From Planctomycetota bacterium (GTDB lineage Bacteria > Planctomycetota > SBBH01 > JACQRN01): DNA of 10,410 bases. Shown here one piece after another: positions 5,727 to 10,410 of this stretch; the stretch's first letter is position 1; each line of letters opens with the position of its first letter. Position numbers and translations under genes: made by a program. Under the pieces are notes generated by a model. It ran no database searches. It saw only the letters and a list, made by a program, of their open reading frames with translations, and was not told where the DNA came from. The stretch is taken from positions 1 to 10,410 of the forward strand of contig JACQRN010000103.1 in NCBI GenBank assembly GCA_016206515.1, given 5' to 3'.

Positions 5727-7268
5727 TCAATCGCCGGGCGCGCGCCGGACGGCACGCCGTACGGCAAGCCGCCCGTCTTCCGGAACAGGGAACGACTCGA
5801 CGAGACCGTCCGTCCACCGTACGGTCGCCGTCGCCTCTCCCGTCGCCTTCCCGAGCCCGACATGCACACAGAACGTGTCGCCGCTCGTCGTGCCGCGCCC
5901 GCTGGCCACCTCCCGGACCCAGGAGCGCTCGCCGCAGGTCACCGTGACCCGGCAGCCGATCGCGGCGCGGTTGACAACCCGCCCGTCCCCCTCAAGACGC
6001 ACCGTCACGGACCGGTGACCCGAGACTCCCCCGTTCCGGAAGAGCCGCACGCCGTCGGTCCTCGACGCGACGACGAGATCCAGGTCCCCGTCGTTCTCCA
6101 GGTCGAACCATGCGTGTCCCCAGCCGTCGTGCGTCACGACACCCGCGCGCCACGTCACGGGACGCAGACGCGGGATCCCTTCCCCGCCCGTCCCCATGTT
6201 CCGGTACAGGAACGAGGGGCACGCCTCGTACGTGGAGGTCAGGAAGGCATCCATCTCCCCGTCGTTGTCGTAGTCGACAAGGGACGGATCGGAGTGGGTC
6301 TCCTCGAACGCGATCCCCGAGCGGGGCTGCACATCCCGGAACCGGCGGGCGCCGTCCGCCCCACGCTCCTGGAGGAACAGCGCCGTCGGGTCCGAGAAGG
6401 CGAGGTACCGCGGGTGCGCCAGATTCGCGCAGAGCAGGTCCAGATCCCCGTCCCCGTCGATGTCCCCCCATGCCGAGCCGATCGTGTGACCGTACATCGG
6501 CTGCGGAACGCCGATCCCCTGCACCTCCAGGGCGGCGGCAACCTCCTCGAACGTCCCGTCCCCCCGGTTGCGCCAGAGGAAGTTCGGGTGGAGGCGGTAG
6601 TTCGACACGAAACAGTCCATGTCCCCGTCGTCGTCGAAGTCCGCCCATGCGACCCCGCGCCCGGAGCGGGGCGGGACGCCCCGGATCCCCGCTCCCTCCG
6701 ACACGTCCAGCAGCCGCGTCCCGCGCTCGTTGCGCAGCAGCACGTGCGGCGCCCCCTCCCCGATCTGGGTCTCGTAGCACGCCACGTACAGGTCCACCCA
6801 CCCGTCCCCGTCGTAGTCGGCGGCCCCCAGCCCATCGGGCGGCGCGGGGAGCGGTGCGTCCGCCCCGAAACGCGCGGTGGCGTCCTCGAAGACGCCCTCC
6901 CCCGCGTTGCGGTAGATCCGCAGGCTCTGCGCCGCCGCCTGGACGATGTCGAGGCGCCCGTCGTTATCCAGGTCCGCCCAGATCCCGCCCCGGCTCCACG
7001 CGGCAACCAGGCCGGAGCGACCGGTGACGTCCGCGAACCGGGTCCCCCCCTCGTTGCGTAGGAGGACGCATCCGTCCAGCAGAAGGTCGTCGAACCCGTC
7101 CCCGTCGAAGTCCCCCACGGCGACCAATACCGTTCGGCACGTTTCCTGCGTTTCTGATGAATCCCGGCGGGTCCCCTGCGGGCAGGGAATGCTGGATCGA
7201 CTCCAGCACTCGATCTCCACGAATCCGGCAACAATGGAGTTGCCTCCCGGCGACTCTCCGTCCAGCAT
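5727..7268 (-). CDS. FG-GAP/VCBS repeat protein with C-terminal ASPIC/UnbV domain
   Basis: This 513-aa protein (as numbered from ATG 7268) has seven Asp-rich FG-GAP/VCBS-type repeats with calcium-binding-like DxDxDGxxD loops. They centre near residues 57, 103, 155, 214, 273, 336 and 393 (examples VGDFDGDGFDD, AWGDIDGDGDLDL, VDYDNDGEMD), predicting a seven-bladed beta propeller. Residues about 418-505 match the ASPIC/UnbV C-terminal domain (NRAAIGCRVTV, then HVGLGKA and VRWTDGLVESF). Such proteins are usually exported and act in adhesion or surface binding, but no catalytic role can be read here. The start is uncertain: codons 1-47 have notably fewer GC third positions than the rest and no signal peptide is visible. 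The true start may be further in (a TTG lies at 7127), or the original 5' end may be lost. The frame is also open upstream to a GTG at 7514, but that part runs antisense to the helicase. The gene ends in TGA 96 bases before the TPR-peptidase gene. Confidence 0.8.
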   Translation of the reverse strand: MLDGESPGGNSIVAGFVEIECWSRSSIPCPQGTRRDSSETQETCRTVLVAVGDFDGDGFDDLLLDGCVLLRNEGGTRFADVTGRSGLVAAWSRGGIWADLDNDGRLDIVQAAAQSLRIYRNAGEGVFEDATARFGADAPLPAPPDGLGAADYDGDGWVDLYVACYETQIGEGAPHVLLRNERGTRLLDVSEGAGIRGVPPRSGRGVAWADFDDDGDMDCFVSNYRLHPNFLWRNRGDGTFEEVAAALEVQGIGVPQPMYGHTIGSAWGDIDGDGDLDLLCANLAHPRYLAFSDPTALFLQERGADGARRFRDVQPRSGIAFEETHSDPSLVDYDNDGEMDAFLTSTYEACPSFLYRNMGTGGEGIPRLRPVTWRAGVVTHDGWGHAWFDLENDGDLDLVVASRTDGVRLFRNGGVSGHRSVTVRLEGDGRVVNRAAIGCRVTVTCGERSWVREVASGRGTTSGDTFCVHVGLGKATGEATATVRWTDGLVESFPVPEDGRLAVRRAVRRAPGD

Positions 7269-7323
7269 ATGGGGGTACCCATCCCCATGAGGCCCAGCAA
7301 CCGTTTCGCTGGGCGGTTCCGCC
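7174..7323. promoter_or_regulatory. Divergent control region with clustered inverted repeats (tentative)
   Basis: This stretch separates the UnbV gene from the divergent helicase gene and is visibly less GC-rich than its surroundings. It contains CCCTGC-GG-GCAGGG (7174-7187), GCTGGA-TCGAC-TCCAGC (7191-7207), GCCCAGC with a 9-nt loop then GCTGGGC (7292-7314), and GGCGG-TT-CCGCC (7312-7323). Annotated starts of the two genes lie inside it, so either the starts are misplaced or promoters overlap coding sequence. I could not identify convincing -35/-10 boxes. Assignment as a control region is inference. Confidence 0.3.
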
Positions 7324-10300
7324 GGGGCGTGCGCGTTCGAGGCCTCACGTATTTCCGACGAGGGGCCGTCGCGATCCAGGAGGGGTCGCCGCGCCATGCC
7401 CGCGCGTCCGTCCAAGGGACGACCCAGTACCCGGTCTCCATGGAGATCCGGGGGAAGAACCTCCTCGTCGAGTGCGCCTGCCCCTTTTTCGCGCAACACG
7501 GCCCGTGCAAGCACGCCTGGGCGACGCTGCTCGCCGCGGAGGAGAAGGGGATGCTCGGGGACTCACCCGAGGGCGCCGCGGCAGCAGAAGGCCCCCATGG
7601 GGAAGGTCCGGACGCCATCCGTGTGCGCCCCCTCCGCCCGCGGGGGAAGCGCCTCCCGCGCGGCGCGCGCCGGAGGGGGGGCGACCGGTCGGACGACCCC
7701 GGCCCGCTCGACCCGCAGGGGAACTGGCCCCCCCAGCGGGAGATCCTCTACGTGCTCGACGCCGCGTCGACCCAGCCGGGGCAGATGTCGCTTCAGATCC
7801 TGATCGCCTGGCGCGACCGGCGGGGGGACGGGCGCTTCACGTCCCCGCGCGTGCGGGGGGATCTCCGGCTGGTCCCCGACAAGATGCCGGACGAGGAGGA
7901 CCGACGCATCCTGCCGCTTCTGGAGGGAAACGGGCAGGACGGCGCGGCGGATCGCCCGCCGGACACGGTCCCCTCGCGCTACGCGCTGACGCCCCCCCTC
8001 CAGGAGACTCTCGTCCCGGCGATGTGCCGGACGGGGCGCTGCATGCTCCGCGCCCCGGGCGGCGGGAGATGGAGCCCCCTGCGCTGGGACGAGGGCCCGG
8101 CCTGGGATGCCTGGATGGAGGTCCGGCGCGAGGAGGGGCAGGACGGGTACCTCCTGACCGGAACGCTGCGGCGCGGCGCCGAGCGGATCCCCCTGTCGGA
8201 GCCGGTCCACCTGACCGCGGGGGGGTTCCTGCTGACGAAGGGGCGCGCGGGCCGTTTCCTGGACCACGGCGCCTTCCCCTGGATCGGCCTGCTGCGCGCG
8301 CACGGCCCGGTCCGCATCGGCGCACTGGAGCTCGGGGCCCACCTCGCGCAGATCCTCGAGCACCCGCGCACCCCGCGGCTCGACCTCCCGCCCGACCTGC
8401 GCCACGAGGAGGTGCGCCAGCCTCCCCGGCCGCGCCTCGTGATCCGTCACGGCGAGGGGCGGATCGGGGGCGCGGAGCGCCTGCGCGCGGAGATCTCCTT
8501 CGCCTACGGCCCCCGGATCGTCGAGCCGCACAGCGGCGCGGGCGCCGTCTATCTCCCCGAGGAGCGCCGCCTCTACCTGCGCGACCTCGCCGCCGAAGGG
8601 GAGGCGCGATCCCTCCTGCCGACGCTCGGATTCCGGTTGGAGGAGGAGCAGGGGGCGGCCGGTGCATGGGCCGAGATCGTCCCGTCGAAACTGGTGGTCG
8701 CCGTCCGCGAGCTGATGTCGCGCGGGTGGTATGTGGAGACCGAGGGGGTCACCTACCGCAAGGCGGGAACGGTCACGATGCGCGTGAGCTCCGGCGTGGA
8801 CTGGTTCGACCTCGACGGCGCGGTGGACTTCGACGGACGGCCCGTGGCGCTCCCCGAGCTCCTCGCCGCGATGCGAAAGGGGGAGGCGACCGTCCGGCTG
8901 GAGGACGGATCCTTCGGGCTCCTCCCCGAGGAATGGCTGCGGCGCTGCGGCCTGCTGGCGGGGACCGGGACGCCGCACGAGGGGTCCCTGCGATTCGGCC
9001 GCGCGCAGGCGGGCGTCCTCGACGCGCTCCTGGGGGACGCGCCGGGCGCGTCGTGGGACGAGACCTTCGGGAAGGCGCGCGACGAGATCCGCGCCTTCGA
9101 CCGCGTCCGGCCCGCGATGGAGCCCGCGGGATTCCGCGGGACGCTGCGGCCGTACCAGCGCGAGGGGCTCGGCTGGATGCTGTTCCTCGAGCGGCTCGGG
9201 TTCGGCGGGTGCCTCGCCGACGACATGGGGCTGGGGAAGACCGTGCAGGTGCTCGCGCTCCTGGAGGCGCGGCGCGCGCGGCGCGGCAAGCGGCCCTCGG
9301 TGCGCCGCCCGTCGCTCGTGGTCATGCCGAAGTCGCTCCTGTTCAACTGGAAGGACGAGGCGGCGAAGTTCACCCCGAAACTCTCCGTCCTGGAGCATTT
9401 CGGGCCGGACCGGATCCCCCCAGGGACCCATTTCGCGGGGCACGACCTCGTCTTCACCACCTACGGGACGTTGCGCCGCGACATCGAGGCGCTCCGGAAG
9501 ATCCGGTTCGGGTACTGCATCCTCGACGAGGCGCAGATCGTCAAGAACGCCGGGACCGAGGCCGCCAAGGCGGTCCGCCTCCTGGCCTGCGACCACCGGC
9601 TCGCCATGAGCGGCACCCCGGTGGAGAACCACATCGGGGAGCTCTGGACCCACTTCGGATTCCTCAATCCCGGGATGCTCGGTTCGCGTTCCGAGCTGGC
9701 ATCCGCTTCGGGCGGTCCCGCTACGGACTCCCTCGCGGCGCGAGAGGCGCTCGCGCGAGCGGTGCGCCCCTTCCTCCTGCGCCGGACGAAGGGGCAGGTG
9801 GCGAAGGACCTCCCTCCTCGCACCGAGCAGACGCTCTTCTGCGAGATGGACGACGCCGAGCGCGAGCGGTACGCCGAACTGCGGATGCACTACCGCGACG
9901 TGCTCCTCAAGCGCCTGGACCGCGACGGGGTGAAGAAGTCCTCCGCGCACGTCCTGGAGGCGCTGCTGCGCCTGCGGCAGGCCGCCTGCCACCCCGGGCT
10001 TCTCGACCCGGCGAAGGGGGCGCTTCCCTCGGCGAAACTGGAGACGTTCCTCGACCGGATCTCGGAGATCATCGAGGAGGGGCACAAGGCGCTCGTCTAC
10101 TCGCAGTTCACGTCGTTCCTGGCGATCGTGAAGACGCACCTCGACGAGCGCAAGATCGTCCACGAATACCTCGACGGCAAGACGCGCGACCGCGCCGCGC
10201 ACGTGGAGCGGTTCCAGACCGACCCCGACTGCCCCCTGTTCCTGCTCTCCCTGAAGGCCGGCGGCGTGGGACTCAACCTCACCGCGGCGGAGTACGTGTT

Positions 10301-10410
10301 CCTCCTCGATCCGTGGTGGAACCCCGCGGTCGAGGCGCAGGCGATGGACCGCGCCCACCGGATCGGCCAGAGCAAGGCGGTCTTCGCCTACCGGCTGATC
10401 ACCCGCGACA
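7287..10410 (+). CDS. SWIM-zinc-finger SNF2-family DNA helicase/ATPase (3' end outside window)
   Basis: An open frame of 1,041 codons runs off the right edge. Near the N-terminus is a SWIM zinc finger of form CxCx8CxH (Cys63, Cys65, Cys74, His76), preceded by the RGLTYFRRGAVAI lead-in usual for this domain. Residues about 150-600 have no motif I recognise. The SNF2 ATPase core follows: RPYQREGLGWM (Gln624), Walker A DDMGLGKT (645-652), VVMPKSLLFNW, the DEAQ box (747-750), and SGTPVENHIGELW (from 775). It continues with PFLLRRTKGQVAKDLPPRTE, VYSQFT, SLKAGGVGLNLTAA and motif VI QAMDRAHRIGQ (1018-1028). All helicase motifs appear intact, and only the extreme C-terminus should be missing. Bacterial SWIM-SNF2 proteins are thought to be DNA-dependent translocases that remodel protein-DNA complexes; the target here is unknown. 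ATG 7287 is my choice. ATG 7269 and GTG 7329 are in-frame alternatives, and none has a strong ribosome binding site. It is divergent from the secretory operon and probably unrelated to it. Confidence 0.93.
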   Translation, partial: MRPSNRFAGRFRRGVRVRGLTYFRRGAVAIQEGSPRHARASVQGTTQYPVSMEIRGKNLLVECACPFFAQHGPCKHAWATLLAAEEKGMLGDSPEGAAAAEGPHGEGPDAIRVRPLRPRGKRLPRGARRRGGDRSDDPGPLDPQGNWPPQREILYVLDAASTQPGQMSLQILIAWRDRRGDGRFTSPRVRGDLRLVPDKMPDEEDRRILPLLEGNGQDGAADRPPDTVPSRYALTPPLQETLVPAMCRTGRCMLRAPGGGRWSPLRWDEGPAWDAWMEVRREEGQDGYLLTGTLRRGAERIPLSEPVHLTAGGFLLTKGRAGRFLDHGAFPWIGLLRAHGPVRIGALELGAHLAQILEHPRTPRLDLPPDLRHEEVRQPPRPRLVIRHGEGRIGGAERLRAEISFAYGPRIVEPHSGAGAVYLPEERRLYLRDLAAEGEARSLLPTLGFRLEEEQGAAGAWAEIVPSKLVVAVRELMSRGWYVETEGVTYRKAGTVTMRVSSGVDWFDLDGAVDFDGRPVALPELLAAMRKGEATVRLEDGSFGLLPEEWLRRCGLLAGTGTPHEGSLRFGRAQAGVLDALLGDAPGASWDETFGKARDEIRAFDRVRPAMEPAGFRGTLRPYQREGLGWMLFLERLGFGGCLADDMGLGKTVQVLALLEARRARRGKRPSVRRPSLVVMPKSLLFNWKDEAAKFTPKLSVLEHFGPDRIPPGTHFAGHDLVFTTYGTLRRDIEALRKIRFGYCILDEAQIVKNAGTEAAKAVRLLACDHRLAMSGTPVENHIGELWTHFGFLNPGMLGSRSELASASGGPATDSLAAREALARAVRPFLLRRTKGQVAKDLPPRTEQTLFCEMDDAERERYAELRMHYRDVLLKRLDRDGVKKSSAHVLEALLRLRQAACHPGLLDPAKGALPSAKLETFLDRISEIIEEGHKALVYSQFTSFLAIVKTHLDERKIVHEYLDGKTRDRAAHVERFQTDPDCPLFLLSLKAGGVGLNLTAAEYVFLLDPWWNPAVEAQAMDRAHRIGQSKAVFAYRLITRD

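Noticed and set aside
2829..7061. A 1,410-codon plus-strand open frame, antisense to the TPR-peptidase and UnbV genes
   Set aside because: Its product is Arg/Pro/Leu-rich with no domain pattern, and it spans two genes and an intergenic gap with clear motifs on the other strand. Long antisense frames are expected opposite GC-rich genes.
7563..10358. A 931-codon minus-strand open frame opposite the helicase
   Set aside because: It has Arg/Pro/Glu/His-rich low-complexity composition and lies opposite intact SNF2 motifs on the plus strand, so it is a codon-bias shadow.
1..10410. tRNA, rRNA, CRISPR array, insertion sequence or attachment site
   Set aside because: I saw no cloverleaf, no regularly spaced repeats, no transposase motif and no terminal inverted repeats. 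The window is almost fully occupied by the five coding regions.

Overview
The window is a GC-rich (roughly 70% by eye) bacterial fragment. Four genes lie on the minus strand and one large gene diverges from them on the plus strand. I see no rRNA, tRNA, CRISPR array or insertion sequence. The gene mix points to Planctomycetota or a similar environmental, gene-rich lineage: an FG-GAP/ASPIC-UnbV repeat protein, a secreted TPR protein with a zinc-peptidase domain, a long secreted Ala/Glu/Gln-rich coiled-coil protein, and a small secreted protein with a Gly/Ser/Gln-rich tail. That placement is inference from gene content, not from a marker gene.

Minus strand, in order of transcription: (a) 7268-5727, FG-GAP/UnbV repeat protein; (b) 5630-2649, secreted TPR protein with an HExxH gluzincin site; (c) 2644-476, secreted coiled-coil protein; (d) 459 to beyond base 1, small secreted protein. 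Genes b, c and d are 4 and 16 bases apart, all start with a signal peptide, and look like one operon for an envelope or periplasmic function. Gene a is 96 bases upstream of b, with a nested inverted repeat in the gap. On the plus strand, 7287 to the right edge encodes a SWIM-zinc-finger SNF2-family helicase, cut off by the window in helicase motif VI or just after. The divergent region around 7120-7330 is less GC-rich and holds several short inverted repeats.

The most interesting point is in gene d. Its frame meets a TGA at 132-130, directly after a Cys codon, then stays open in the same frame to the window edge (43 more codons). That continuation reads as a natural Gly/Ser/Pro/Gln-rich tail. 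The RNA just after the UGA can fold into an 8-bp stem whose apical loop starts with GU 24 nt downstream, which meets the published bacterial SECIS criteria. I therefore propose that gene d encodes a selenoprotein with a Cys-Sec (CU) pair, co-transcribed with a secreted coiled-coil protein and a secreted TPR-peptidase. Other genes here end in TGA or TAG in the usual way, so a genome-wide change of code is not the explanation. A nonsense mutation or an ordinary stop remains possible.
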